A stretch of 64,000 bases of DNA from Pseudonocardiaceae bacterium (GCA_009379815.1 WHSY01000007.1:1-64000); one strand, 5' to 3'; positions 16,592 to 24,989 are shown, counted from the first letter of the stretch. Made by a program: numbers and translations. Notes: generated by a model from the sequence alone, not told the origin.

Positions 16592-18360
16592 CCGCACGTC
16601 CGGTACGGATCGGCAACTGCTCGGGGTTCTACGGCGACCGGGTCGCCGCGGCCCGCGAGATGGTCGAGGGCGGCCCGATCGACGTCCTGACCGGCGACTA
16701 CCTCGCCGAGCTGACCATGCTGATCCTGTGGAAGGCCCGGCAGAAGGACCCTTCGACCGGGTATGCCAGGACGTTCCTGCAGCAGCTCGAGGAGGTGCTG
16801 GGCAGCTGCCTGGAGCGGGGCGTCAAGGTGGTCAGCAACGCCGGCGGGCTCAACCCGTCCGGGCTGGTCGAGCAGATCCAGCAGCTGGCCGACCGGCTCG
16901 GGCTCGCCCCCCGGATCGCCTGCGTGACCGGCGACGACCTGGTCGATCGGCTCGACGAGCTGCAGGCCGCGGGCATCGACCTGGCCAATCTCGACACCGG
17001 GCAGCCGCTGGCCGAGGCCGGGCACAAGCCGGTCTCGGCCAACGCCTACCTCGGCGGGTGGGGCATCGCCGAGGCGCTGGGCGCGGGCGCCGACATCGTG
17101 GTGTGCGGTCGGGTGACCGATGCGTCGCTGGTGGTCGGCCCGGCCGCCTGGTGGCACGGCTGGCAGCGCGCGGACTGGGACGCGCTGGCCGGCGCGGTCG
17201 TCGCCGGGCACGTCATCGAGTGCGGCCCGCAGGCCACCGGCGGCAACTACTCGCACCTGTCGGAGATCACCGACCGCCGCTACCCGGGCTTCCCGATCGC
17301 CGAGGTCGACGCCGGCGGCAGCACCGTGATCACCAAGCACCCCGAGACCGGCGGGCTGGTCTCGCCCGGCACCGTGACCGCGCAGCTGCTCTACGAGATC
17401 GACCGCCCCGCCTACGCCAACCCCGACGTGGTGGCCCGGTTCGACACCGTGCAGCTGACCCAGGACGCCCCGGACCGGGTGCGGATCTCCGGGACCCGCG
17501 GCGCGCCACCGCCCGACGCCCTCAAGGTCGCGCTCAACCACCTCGGTGGCTACCGCAACACGATGACGCTGGTGCTCACCGGCCTGGACATCGAGGCCAA
17601 GGCCGCCTGGGCCGAGCAGCAGCTGTTCGACATCCTCGGCGGCAAGGACCGCTTCGCCGAGACCGACGTGCGGCTGCTGCGCTTCGACCAGCCCGACGCG
17701 CCCAGCAACGAGCAGGCCACCGCCCACCTGCGGATCACGGTGAAGGACGCCGACCCGCGCACAGTGGGCCGGGCGTTCTCCAACGCGACGATGGAGCTCG
17801 CGCTCGGCGGCTACCCGGGCTTTCACACCACCACTCCGCCGACGCCGGAGAGCGCCTACGGCGTGTACTGGCCCGCGCTGGTTCCGGCCGGCGTGGTCGA
17901 GCACGTGGTGACGCTGCCGGACGGCTCCCACCGGACCGTCCCGCACAGCCCCACCGGGCCCGCACCGGACATCGAACCTCCGCCGGTCGAAGCCGTGACG
18001 CCGGAGGGCTCGACCGAGCGGATTCCGCTGGGTCGGGTATGCGGCGCGCGGTCCGGGGACAAGGGCGGCAACGCCAACGTCGGGCTGTGGGCGGACTCGG
18101 CGGCCGGGTTCGCCTGGCTGCGCGAGTACCTCACCGCCGAGCGGCTCCGGGAGCTGCTGCCCGAGGCTGCGCAGCTGCCCGTGCACCGCTACGAGCTGCC
18201 CAACCTGAACGCGCTGAACTTCGTGGTCGCCGGGCTGCTCGGTGACGGGGTCGCCTCGGCGACCCGGCCCGATCCGCAAGCCAAGGGGCTCGGGGAGTAC
18301 CTGCGCTCCCGCCACGTCGACGTCCCCACGGCACTGCTCGAGGAGGAGGAGGGATCGTGA
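16588..18360 (+). CDS. acyclic terpene utilisation AtuA-like protein (DUF1446)
   Basis: 590 aa. The DUF1446/AtuA core begins RIGNCSGFYGDRVAAAREMVEGGPIDV-like with LTGDYLAELTM and VVSNAGGLNPSG, and ends with a separate C-terminal domain (VCGARSGDKGGNANVGLW ... LPNLNALNFVVAGLL) typical of full-length AtuA proteins. AtuA is required for citronellol and geraniol use in Pseudomonas, but its reaction is not established; a part in the step after carboxylation and hydration has been proposed. Overlaps both neighbours by 4 bp (TIGR03084 gene upstream, ligase downstream), so it is embedded in one operon with the MCC/GCC-type carboxylase. Confidence 0.93.
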   Translation: MTARPVRIGNCSGFYGDRVAAAREMVEGGPIDVLTGDYLAELTMLILWKARQKDPSTGYARTFLQQLEEVLGSCLERGVKVVSNAGGLNPSGLVEQIQQLADRLGLAPRIACVTGDDLVDRLDELQAAGIDLANLDTGQPLAEAGHKPVSANAYLGGWGIAEALGAGADIVVCGRVTDASLVVGPAAWWHGWQRADWDALAGAVVAGHVIECGPQATGGNYSHLSEITDRRYPGFPIAEVDAGGSTVITKHPETGGLVSPGTVTAQLLYEIDRPAYANPDVVARFDTVQLTQDAPDRVRISGTRGAPPPDALKVALNHLGGYRNTMTLVLTGLDIEAKAAWAEQQLFDILGGKDRFAETDVRLLRFDQPDAPSNEQATAHLRITVKDADPRTVGRAFSNATMELALGGYPGFHTTTPPTPESAYGVYWPALVPAGVVEHVVTLPDGSHRTVPHSPTGPAPDIEPPPVEAVTPEGSTERIPLGRVCGARSGDKGGNANVGLWADSAAGFAWLREYLTAERLRELLPEAAQLPVHRYELPNLNALNFVVAGLLGDGVASATRPDPQAKGLGEYLRSRHVDVPTALLEEEEGS

Positions 18361-19913
18361 CCGCCGACCTGGTGGCGGGGGCGTCCGGCGCCACGATCGG
18401 CGAGGTGTTCGGACGGGCTTTCCGGTTGTACGCCGATCGGGTCGCGGTGACGTCGGAACACGGCCGGTGGACCTACCGCGAGCTGGGGCAGCGGGTGGAC
18501 TCGCTGGCCACGGCCGTCACCGAGCTGGGCCTGACCAGGGGTGATCGGGTCGCGGTCCTCAGTGAGACCCGGCCGGAGTACGTCGAGACCTACGCCGCGC
18601 TGGCCCGCCTCGGCGTGACGGTGGTCGCGCTGAACATCCGGCTGCACACCGATGAGCTCGCCTACTGCGTCGAGCGCGCGAAGCCCATCGCCTTGTTGGT
18701 CTCGGGCGGGCTCGCCGGGCAGGCCACCTCGTTGCGCGACCGGGCGCCCTCGATCGAGCACTGGGTGTGCTTCGACCCCGCCGAGGGCTTCGCCGACTAC
18801 TCCGCCCTGCTGGCGTCGGCCACGGGGCCACCGCCCGTGGTCGACGTGCAGCCAGGCGACCTGCACAACGTGCTCTACACCAGCGGTACCACCGGCCGCC
18901 CCAAGGGGGCGATGATCACCCAGGGCGCCGCGGCCGTCCGCGGGCTGCGGCTGGCACAATGGTTCCGGCTCACCGAGGATGACGGGTTCATCGGGTGGCT
19001 GCCGCTGTTCCACTGCGGCGGTGACGAGTCGCTCTACGCCACCATGCTCACCGGCGGCACCTACGCCACGTTGCGCAAGGCCGACGCCGAGACCATGTTC
19101 CGGATGATCGAACGGGACCGGCTCAGCTGGACGCTGCTGCTGCCTGGCGTCCTCACCGACTTCCTGCACCACCCGCGCCGGGCCGACCACGACCTGTCCA
19201 CGCTGCGGTTCGCGATCGGGTACGCGAACATGATGCCGGGCGTCGTCGAGCAGCTGACCACCAGCTGCGGCATCGACTTCTCCGACGCCTTCGGCCAGAC
19301 CGAGACCAGCTACCTGCTCGCGCACGGCTGGTGCCACCCCGGTGAGACCCCGAGCCTGCGTAAGATGCCGACACCGCTGCTGGACGTCCGGCTGGTTGAC
19401 GGCAACGGCGACGAGGTCGGCGTCGGGCGGCCCGGGGAGTGCGTGGTGCGTGGCCCGAGCGTGATGTCCGGCTACCTCGACGACCCCGAGGCCACCGCCG
19501 AGGTGTTCGCCGGTGGCTGGCTGCACACCGGTGACGTGCTGGCACGCGGCGAGGACGGCACGCTGACCTTCGTCGATCGGGCGAAGTACCTGATCAAGAC
19601 CGGTGGCGAGAACGTCTACCCGGCCGAGGTGGAGCTCGCCATCGCCGGCCACGACGCCGTGCAGGAGGCCTGCGTGTTCGGGGTGCCCGACGAGCACTGG
19701 GGTGAGGCGGTCAAGGCGGTCGTCGTCCGTCGCCCGGACCGGCAGGTCACCGGGGAGGAGATCGTCTCGTGGTGCCGCGAGCGGCTTGCCGGCTACAAGC
19801 GGCCCCGCTACGTGCAGTTCCTCACCGAGGAGGAGCTGCCGCGCAGCGCGACCGGTAAGCTGCAGCGCCACGAGCTGGCCGCTCGCGGGGTGACCGACGG
19901 CGAGCGGGTGTGA
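18357..19913 (+). CDS. acyl-CoA ligase (AMP-forming)
   Basis: 518 aa. Motifs: YTSGTTGRPKGAMIT, AFGQTETSYLLAHG, HTGDVLARGEDG, VDRAKYLIKTGGENVYPAEVE and ATGKLQRHE. GTG at 18357 overlaps the AtuA-like stop and is preceded by GAGGAGGAGGG. Second ligase in the carboxylase operon; it may activate a different chain length or a pathway intermediate released as free acid. Confidence 0.95.
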   Translation: MTADLVAGASGATIGEVFGRAFRLYADRVAVTSEHGRWTYRELGQRVDSLATAVTELGLTRGDRVAVLSETRPEYVETYAALARLGVTVVALNIRLHTDELAYCVERAKPIALLVSGGLAGQATSLRDRAPSIEHWVCFDPAEGFADYSALLASATGPPPVVDVQPGDLHNVLYTSGTTGRPKGAMITQGAAAVRGLRLAQWFRLTEDDGFIGWLPLFHCGGDESLYATMLTGGTYATLRKADAETMFRMIERDRLSWTLLLPGVLTDFLHHPRRADHDLSTLRFAIGYANMMPGVVEQLTTSCGIDFSDAFGQTETSYLLAHGWCHPGETPSLRKMPTPLLDVRLVDGNGDEVGVGRPGECVVRGPSVMSGYLDDPEATAEVFAGGWLHTGDVLARGEDGTLTFVDRAKYLIKTGGENVYPAEVELAIAGHDAVQEACVFGVPDEHWGEAVKAVVVRRPDRQVTGEEIVSWCRERLAGYKRPRYVQFLTEEELPRSATGKLQRHELAARGVTDGERV

Positions 19914-19919
19914 GCGGCG

Positions 19920-20729
19920 ATGAGCGAGATCGCCAGCCGGGACGAGGGACCGGTCCGCATCCTGGCCCTCGACCGGCCGGACCGGCTCAACGCCATGACG
20001 CCGTCGACGGTGGCCGCGCTCGAGGATCAGCTCCGGGCCGCTGAGGCCGAGTCCGGGGTCGGCGCGGTGGTCCTCACCGGTGTCGGGCAGCACTTCTCGG
20101 CAGGCGGGGACGCGCACGCCATCCTCGACGTCGTCGCGGACACCGACGAGGGCGCGCCACTGCGCCTGATGCGGGCGTTTCACCGCCTGATCGAGGCGGT
20201 GTGGGACTCGGAACTGCCCGTCATCGCCGCCGTGAGCGGGGTGGCCTACGGCGGCGGGTTCAACCTCGCCCTGGCCTGTGACCTGGTGGCGTGCTCGGCC
20301 GACACGCGGCTGTGCCAGGTGTTCCTGCGTCGCGGCCTGGTGCCCGACGTCGGCGGCGCGTACCTGCTGCCCCGGCTGGTGGGCATGCAGCGGGCCAAGG
20401 AGCTGATGCTGCTGACCCCCGAGATCGACGGGCAGCGTGCCTACGACCTGGGGCTGGTCAACGCCGTGGTCGCCGACGCCGAGACGGCCCGTGCCCGCGC
20501 CGTGGAGTGGGCGACGCAGCTCGCCGACGGCCCCCGGTTCGCGGTGTCGCTGACCAAGAAGCTGGTCAACGGGAGCGCCACCGGCGACCTGCACTCCTCG
20601 CTGGAGCTGGAGGCCGTGTCCCAGACCGCCGCGTTGCGCGGCCGCGCCGCCCGGGAGGGTTTCGAGCAGTTCCTCCATCGGGATGCCTCGGGATCGGAAA
20701 CCACCTCCGGGACGGGCACGCCGCCGTGA
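19920..20729 (+). CDS. crotonase / enoyl-CoA hydratase family protein
   Basis: 269 aa, starting 6 bp after the ligase stop. Landmarks LALDRPDRLNAM, GVGQHFSAGGDAHAI and SGVAYGGGFNLALACDL are intact. The positions of both canonical catalytic Glu residues hold other residues (Asn, and Phe/Leu in VFLRRGLVPDVGG), so hydration by the textbook mechanism is unlikely; the LRRGLVPD segment resembles enoyl-CoA isomerase or 2-(1,2-epoxy)acyl-CoA isomerase-type proteins. The stop overlaps the TetR GTG. Confidence 0.9.
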   Translation: MSEIASRDEGPVRILALDRPDRLNAMTPSTVAALEDQLRAAEAESGVGAVVLTGVGQHFSAGGDAHAILDVVADTDEGAPLRLMRAFHRLIEAVWDSELPVIAAVSGVAYGGGFNLALACDLVACSADTRLCQVFLRRGLVPDVGGAYLLPRLVGMQRAKELMLLTPEIDGQRAYDLGLVNAVVADAETARARAVEWATQLADGPRFAVSLTKKLVNGSATGDLHSSLELEAVSQTAALRGRAAREGFEQFLHRDASGSETTSGTGTPP

Positions 20730-21349
20730 GCGGACCAGCGCGCCATCGTGACCCCGCCCGCAAGGAGCGGATCCTGGCGGCGGCCGCCGAGCTGGTCGCC
20801 CGGCGGGGCTTCCACGCGGTGAGCATGGCCGAGATCGGTGCGGCGGCCGGCATCGTCGGGTCGGGAATCTACCGGCACTTCGACAGCAAGGTCGCGATCC
20901 TGGCCGCCCTGCTGGATCGTGTGATGGAGCGGCTGCTGCGCAACGCCACGCGCCTCGTGCAGGAGCTGCCGGGTGACCGGTCCGCACTGGCTGCCCTGAT
21001 CAGCGACCAGATCGTTTTCGTGATCGACGACCGGCGGCTGGTCCAGGTCTACCAGCGGGAGATCCACAACCTGCCGGACGAGGATCGGCGGCGGCTGCGT
21101 CGGAAGCAGCGCCACTACATCGAGGAGTGGGTGCACGTGGTGGTCGGGCTGCGGCCGGACCTCTCCGACGTCGAAGCACGCACCGCCGTGCACGCCGCGA
21201 TCGGCGCGATCCAGTCAGTGGCCTACTTCCACAGCGGACTTCCCAGGGAGCGGCTCGTCGTCCTGCTCGCCGATGCGGCGCATGCCTGTCTGGGACTGCC
21301 TGCGTCGCCCCCGAGCAGGTCGGAGCTGTCCAGCGCACCCGGGGCGTGA
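20726..21349 (+). CDS. TetR-family regulator
   Basis: 207 aa. N-terminal helix-turn-helix: RKERILAAAAELVARRGF, then SMAEIGAAAGIVGSGIYRHFDSK (about residues 12-60); the C-terminal domain is the variable ligand-binding part. GTG at 20726 overlaps the crotonase stop (GTGA). As the last gene of the run that starts at 8366, it probably controls this operon with an acyl-CoA as inducer (inference). No operator can be assigned from the sequence. Confidence 0.92.
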   Translation: MSGPARHRDPARKERILAAAAELVARRGFHAVSMAEIGAAAGIVGSGIYRHFDSKVAILAALLDRVMERLLRNATRLVQELPGDRSALAALISDQIVFVIDDRRLVQVYQREIHNLPDEDRRRLRRKQRHYIEEWVHVVVGLRPDLSDVEARTAVHAAIGAIQSVAYFHSGLPRERLVVLLADAAHACLGLPASPPSRSELSSAPGA

Positions 21350-21463
21350 CGCGACACTCACGCCCCGAGCAGGACAGCCGATCGAACAGCTCCCCCCGCC
21401 GCGATGGGGGCCTTGGTGGCGCCCCCTGCCATGACAGCGGGGCCTCGGTGGTGCCCCCCTGCC

Positions 21464-21527
21464 ACGAAGGGGCCCTTCGCGACACGCCGGAGCCACCCCC
21501 GACGCCACGAAGGGCCCTTCGCGGCAA
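21464..21527. repeat. CGAAGGGCCCTTCG palindromes between convergent genes
   Basis: CGAAGGGgCCCTTCG (starting at about 21466) and the perfect palindrome CGAAGGGCCCTTCG (about 21511) stand 45 bp apart in the 219-bp gap between the convergent TetR and MetE-like genes. Nearby GGGGCC-rich copies (about 21404-21460) look like further decayed units. They resemble the half-sites of the hairpins at 9534 and 24781. A bidirectional terminator role is plausible. Confidence 0.6.
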
Positions 21528-21568
21528 CACCGGCGCCGCGCGGTGCAGTGCCCGGGCGGCGCCAAGGC

Positions 21569-22732
21569 TCACCTGCCCCAGAGTTCGCGACTGGCCAGGT
21601 CGGCACCCTCGCGCATCGCGCGCAGCTTCGCCCAGGCCACGGTCGGCGCCACCATCGTCCAGCCCGCGAACGTGCCGAAGCCGCAATCCGTACCGGCGAT
21701 CACCCGGCTCCGGTCGCCGACGGCCGCCACGGCACGCAGGATGCGCTCCGAGACCACCTCGGGATGCTCGACGATGTTCGTCTTCGAATCGATCACGCCG
21801 GGAATGAGCACCATCGAGTCCGGGAGCGGGTGTTGCTCGAACGCCTTGTACTCGTGGTAATGGCGCGGATTGGCGAGCTCGAGCGAGAGGGCTCCGACGT
21901 TGGCCTGATACAGAATCGGGAGGAGATCCGCCAGCTCGACGTCGCTGTCGTGGGGACCGTCCCAGTTTCCCCAGCACACGTGCAGCCGAATGGACTCGGG
22001 CGGGACGTTCTCGACCGCCTGGTTGATCGCGTCGATATGAGTTTCGACCACCTCGAGGAAGCGGGAGGTGGGGTCGTCCTTGAAGAGCCCGACGCGCTCC
22101 ATGGCGAGATCCGGACAATCGAGCTGGAGCAGGAAACCCTGGGAGTGGATGAGTTCGTACTCCTTGCGCAACTCCCGTGCCACCGCCCGCACGTAACTCT
22201 CGTGCGAGTCGTAGTAGGCGTTGAGCATGGTCGTCGCGACGATGCCGGGCGCCGCTGACGTCATGAAGCGGTCACGGTAGCGCCCCTGCTCTCCGTCGCT
22301 GGCGCGACGGAACAGCGCGCACTCCGCTTCGGCTTCACTGAGATCGGCGTACTCGACCTCGGCCACGGCCTCCGGGGCGTCGAACACCTTCGAGGTGGTC
22401 CAGCCCCGGCTGAACCACAACTCGGCATAGTCGGGGTAGCGCACGAAATCCGCGAAGGCCGGGCGCGAGCTGGCCCCGCCGAAGCCTTTCATCCGCATCG
22501 GCACGTAGGTCTGGAAGCCGACCCGCGGCTGCTCCCCGTCGTTGATGACGTCCACGCCGGACGCGATCTGCTGGTCGATCACGTGCTCGACGCCGGCACT
22601 CACGACCCGGTCGAGCTCACCCTCGGCGACCTGCTCGCCGCGTTCCTTGCGGATCATCAGGTCTTCGAGCTCGGCGCTGCGTGGCAGGCTGCCGGTGTGG
22701 GTGGTGAGGATGCGGTCCTCGCTGCGTTCCAT
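21569..22732 (-). CDS. cobalamin-independent methionine synthase (MetE C-terminal)-like protein
   Basis: 387 aa, the catalytic barrel only; a full MetE is about 750 aa. The zinc ligands of MetE are matched: His251 and Cys253 (LHVCWGN), Glu285 (SLELANPRH) and Cys350 (GTDCGFGTF), as in E. coli His641, Cys643, Glu665 and Cys726. Such short proteins include methyl- or alkyl-transferases to thiols, among them epoxyalkane:CoM transferases. ATG at 22732 is chosen with GGAG before it. It stands 28 bp after the SCO6745-like gene, in one operon. Either B12-independent methyl transfer or thiol addition to an electrophile is possible. Confidence 0.88.
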   Translation of the reverse strand: MERSEDRILTTHTGSLPRSAELEDLMIRKERGEQVAEGELDRVVSAGVEHVIDQQIASGVDVINDGEQPRVGFQTYVPMRMKGFGGASSRPAFADFVRYPDYAELWFSRGWTTSKVFDAPEAVAEVEYADLSEAEAECALFRRASDGEQGRYRDRFMTSAAPGIVATTMLNAYYDSHESYVRAVARELRKEYELIHSQGFLLQLDCPDLAMERVGLFKDDPTSRFLEVVETHIDAINQAVENVPPESIRLHVCWGNWDGPHDSDVELADLLPILYQANVGALSLELANPRHYHEYKAFEQHPLPDSMVLIPGVIDSKTNIVEHPEVVSERILRAVAAVGDRSRVIAGTDCGFGTFAGWTMVAPTVAWAKLRAMREGADLASRELWGR

Positions 22733-22760
22733 CGCGCGCTCCGATCTGCGGCACTCGGGT

Positions 22761-23648
22761 TCACCCGGCCAGGTCGTGCGGCCCTGACGCGGGGTAACCG
22801 CCAGCCTGCCGGATCGCGGCCCCCCACGGGGAGAGGATGCTGAGGAGTTCGTCGAGATCGTCGCCGAGTGCGTCGACGATCGGACGGCATTGCCGGTCGG
22901 TGGCCCGCTCGACCTCTTCCCGCGCGGTCCGTCCCTGCTCGGTGAGGGCACCGTCGGCGAGCAGCCCGCAGTCGGTCAGCCGTGCCTCGGCGGCGTCGAG
23001 GTCCGCGTCGCTCCACGCCCGGGTGCGCACGTAGCTGCGCAGCGCTAGCCCCCAGTACAGCTCGGTCAGCAGCCCGATCTCGACACCGTCGAAGCCGGCG
23101 GCCGTCCAGGACGCGGTGTGCGCATCGCCGCGGTACTCGCGCAGCCGGTCGGCCAGCCGCCAGACGGTCCCGATGGGGTCATCGGGCGGTTCGAGCCCGA
23201 GCAGGCCGGCGTAGAGCGACCGCCCCTCGGGACGCAGCTCGCTGCCGGCGCGTTCGAGCAGCCTCGCGGCCCGGTCGGCTCCCTCGGGTTGGGGCCCGAG
23301 GATGCGGGTGAGCTGGGCGATCGCGCCGGCGTCGCGGGCGGCGCAGATGGTGGCGGCGTCGGTCAGCGTCCAGCCATGGGTGACCGCGGACACCACGACC
23401 GCCGGATTGAACACGGCGAACGCGGCCGCCACGACCTGGCCCGGCACCTGCCCGAGCAGCGATCCCCGGCTGCAGAAGTAGGCGGGCCCGTCCGGGAGTG
23501 CGACCGAGCGGGCGGTCTTCGGGCTCGGCGCGAAGCCGAGTTCCTGGTACGCGTCGTGGCACTCGGGCGCGAAGTACACCTGTGCGGCGAGGGGTTCGAC
23601 GGCTGCGGCCACCGCCCTGGCCCGGGAACCGTTCTTGGCGTCGGTCAT
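22761..23648 (-). CDS. SCO6745-family protein
   Basis: 295 aa, soluble, no signal peptide. It matches from memory the actinobacterial SCO6745 family: an N-terminal VYFAPECHDAYQELGF segment, the mid segment YFCSRGSLLGQVPGQVVAAAFAVFNPAVV, then a helical half ending in a winged-helix-like region (LTDCGLLADGALTEQGR). Function is not known. ATG at 23648 follows AAGGAGAC. A reading frame that stops at ATGA on this start codon (23645-23842) lies upstream, and the MetE-like gene follows, so this is the middle of a minus-strand transcript. Confidence 0.8.
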   Translation of the reverse strand: MTDAKNGSRARAVAAAVEPLAAQVYFAPECHDAYQELGFAPSPKTARSVALPDGPAYFCSRGSLLGQVPGQVVAAAFAVFNPAVVVSAVTHGWTLTDAATICAARDAGAIAQLTRILGPQPEGADRAARLLERAGSELRPEGRSLYAGLLGLEPPDDPIGTVWRLADRLREYRGDAHTASWTAAGFDGVEIGLLTELYWGLALRSYVRTRAWSDADLDAAEARLTDCGLLADGALTEQGRTAREEVERATDRQCRPIVDALGDDLDELLSILSPWGAAIRQAGGYPASGPHDLAG

Positions 23649-23842
23649 CGGCTGTCTCCTTGCGTAGCGGGGGTGGAGGTGATGGCTACCGAGCTGTCCC
23701 GGCCGACCCGGGCGAGCACCTCGTCATCCGATGTGAAGTCGAACGTGAACCGGTGCCTACCCTCGACCGTGAACCACTCGTAGGAGTCGCGACAGCCGGA
23801 CTCGAGGCCAAACCGGGGCGTCCTCAGCTGCGCGACCTCCGC
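23645..23842 (-). pseudogene. 3' remnant of a coding gene, no start codon
   Basis: An open frame of 65 codons has strongly GC-rich third positions and reads like a real protein (GLESGCRDSYEWFTVEG, then HRFTFDFTSDDEVLARVGRD). It ends in TGA overlapping the ATG of the SCO6745-like gene (ATGA), the usual sign of an operon partner. Its upstream limit is a stop at 23843-23845, and no ATG, GTG or TTG occurs before the middle of the frame. So it is either the 3' end of a gene that lost its start, possibly by frameshift, or a small gene with a CTG start (23827). The family is not recognised. It lies in the 352-bp gap 23649-24000, whose other half holds regulatory motifs. Confidence 0.45.
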
Positions 23843-23873
23843 TCACTCGTTTCCAGCACACGGACACCGTAAA

Positions 23874-23887
23874 TGAACAGGCGTTCA
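23874..23887. promoter_or_regulatory. TGAAC-N4-GTTCA motif, copy 1
   Basis: TGAACAGGCGTTCA is a perfect 5-bp dyad with 4-bp spacer, 114 bp upstream of the crotonase at 24001. Near-identical sites lie at 48871-48884 and 51455-51468, always in promoter gaps of fatty-acid-type genes. The shape suits a TetR-family operator. Confidence 0.55.
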
Positions 23888-23913
23888 GGAGATAGTCGAT
23901 GCGGTCGCTCATT

Positions 23914-23933
23914 AACGGTCGACCTTGACCGTT
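23914..23933. promoter_or_regulatory. RGTC-N6-GACY dyad, copy 1
   Basis: AACGGTCGACCTTGACCGTT: 7-bp perfect arms (AACGGTC / GACCGTT) and a 6-bp spacer, 68 bp before the crotonase start at 24001. Best-formed of five such sites (others at 26655, 26748, 31428, 47991). It includes TTGACC, which may also be a -35 box. Confidence 0.6.
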
Positions 23934-24000
23934 TTTCTGCCGGCGGCAGAGACTGAGGCGCCGGGCCGACGGGCGGCGCGGCGGAAAGGGGACGACAACC

Positions 24001-24765
24001 GTGAGCGACAGCGTGCTGACCGAGTTCGACGACGGCGTCATGGTGATCACGATCAACCGGCCGGAGGCCCGCAACGCCGTCGATCGCGCGGTGGCAGAGG
24101 CGATCGCCGCCGCCGTCGACGAACTCGAGGCGCGGCAGGACGCGGTGCTCGGCATCCTGACGGGTGCGGGCGGCACCTTCTGCGCGGGCATGGACCTCAA
24201 GGCCTTCGCCCGCGGCGAGGTGCCGAGCATCGAGGGGCGCGGCTTCGCCGGTCTCACCGAACGCCCGGCGACGAAGCCGCTGCTGGCTGCGGTCGAGGGT
24301 TGGGCTCTGGCCGGTGGGTGCGAGCTCGCGCTCAGTGCCGACCTCATCGTGGCCGCCCGCGACGCCAAGTTCGGCCTGCCGGAGGTCAAGCGCGGCTTGG
24401 TGGCGGCCGCCGGTGGCCTGCTGCGGCTGCCCAAGACGTTGCCCTACCAGCTGGCCATGGAGGCCGCGCTCACCGGTGACCCGCTGACCGCCGAGATCGC
24501 CCACCAGCACGGGCTCGTCAACACGCTGACCGAGCCGGGTGGCGCGCTGGACGGTGCCCGGGCGCTGGCCGCCCGCATCGCGGTGAACGGCCCGCTCGCG
24601 GTCCGGGTCACCAAGCAGATCGTCGCCGCGGCCGTCGGGTGGACCGACGCCGAGGCCTACACCTCCCAGTCCGCGCTGGCCGCCCCGGTGTTCCGCTCCG
24701 CCGATGCCCAGGAGGGCGCGCGAGCCTTCGCCGAGAAGCGCGCTCCAGTCTGGCGGGGGGAGTGA
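24001..24765 (+). CDS. enoyl-CoA hydratase (both catalytic Glu present)
   Basis: 254 aa. The only crotonase in the window with both hydratase glutamates: Glu108 in GGCELALSAD and Glu128 in LPEVKRG, 20 residues apart like Glu144 and Glu164 of rat enoyl-CoA hydratase. It should therefore hydrate trans-2-enoyl-CoA. GTG at 24001 follows AAAGGGGACGAC. It stands alone on the plus strand, with two regulatory dyads in its promoter and a repeat cluster after its stop, so it is probably a single-gene transcript that serves several pathways. Confidence 0.93.
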   Translation: MSDSVLTEFDDGVMVITINRPEARNAVDRAVAEAIAAAVDELEARQDAVLGILTGAGGTFCAGMDLKAFARGEVPSIEGRGFAGLTERPATKPLLAAVEGWALAGGCELALSADLIVAARDAKFGLPEVKRGLVAAAGGLLRLPKTLPYQLAMEAALTGDPLTAEIAHQHGLVNTLTEPGGALDGARALAARIAVNGPLAVRVTKQIVAAAVGWTDAEAYTSQSALAAPVFRSADAQEGARAFAEKRAPVWRGE

Positions 24766-24780
24766 GGACGGGCCAGCCGG

Positions 24781-24975
24781 CTCCCCAGTCGCCGTGAAGG
24801 GCCCCGTCGCTGCGACTACCCGCTCCCCAGTCGCCGTGAAGGGCCCCGTCGCTGCGACTACCCGCTCCCCAGTCGCCGTGAAGGGCCCCGTCGCTGCGAC
24901 TACCCGCTCCCCAGTCGCCGTGAAGGGCACCGTCACTGCGTCGGAGGCCGTGAGAGGGCCCTTCGCGGCGTTCCC
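24781..24975. repeat. 42-bp tandem repeat and GTGAAGGGCACC-type hairpins
   Basis: A 42-bp unit starting CTCCCCAGTCGCCGTGAAGG is repeated exactly at 24781, 24823 and 24865, with a fourth partial unit from 24907 that diverges into GTGAAGGGCACCGTCACTGC. An AGGGCCCTT-centred half-site follows (about 24953-24963). It fills the gap between two convergent genes (crotonase and CoA ligase). The unit belongs to the same repeat family as 9534-9625. Confidence 0.85.
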
Positions 24976-24989
24976 GGTAGACACCGGGC

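Noticed and set aside
24781-24940. CRISPR-like array
   Set aside because: Units are adjacent without unique spacers, and no cas genes are present; this is a plain tandem repeat.
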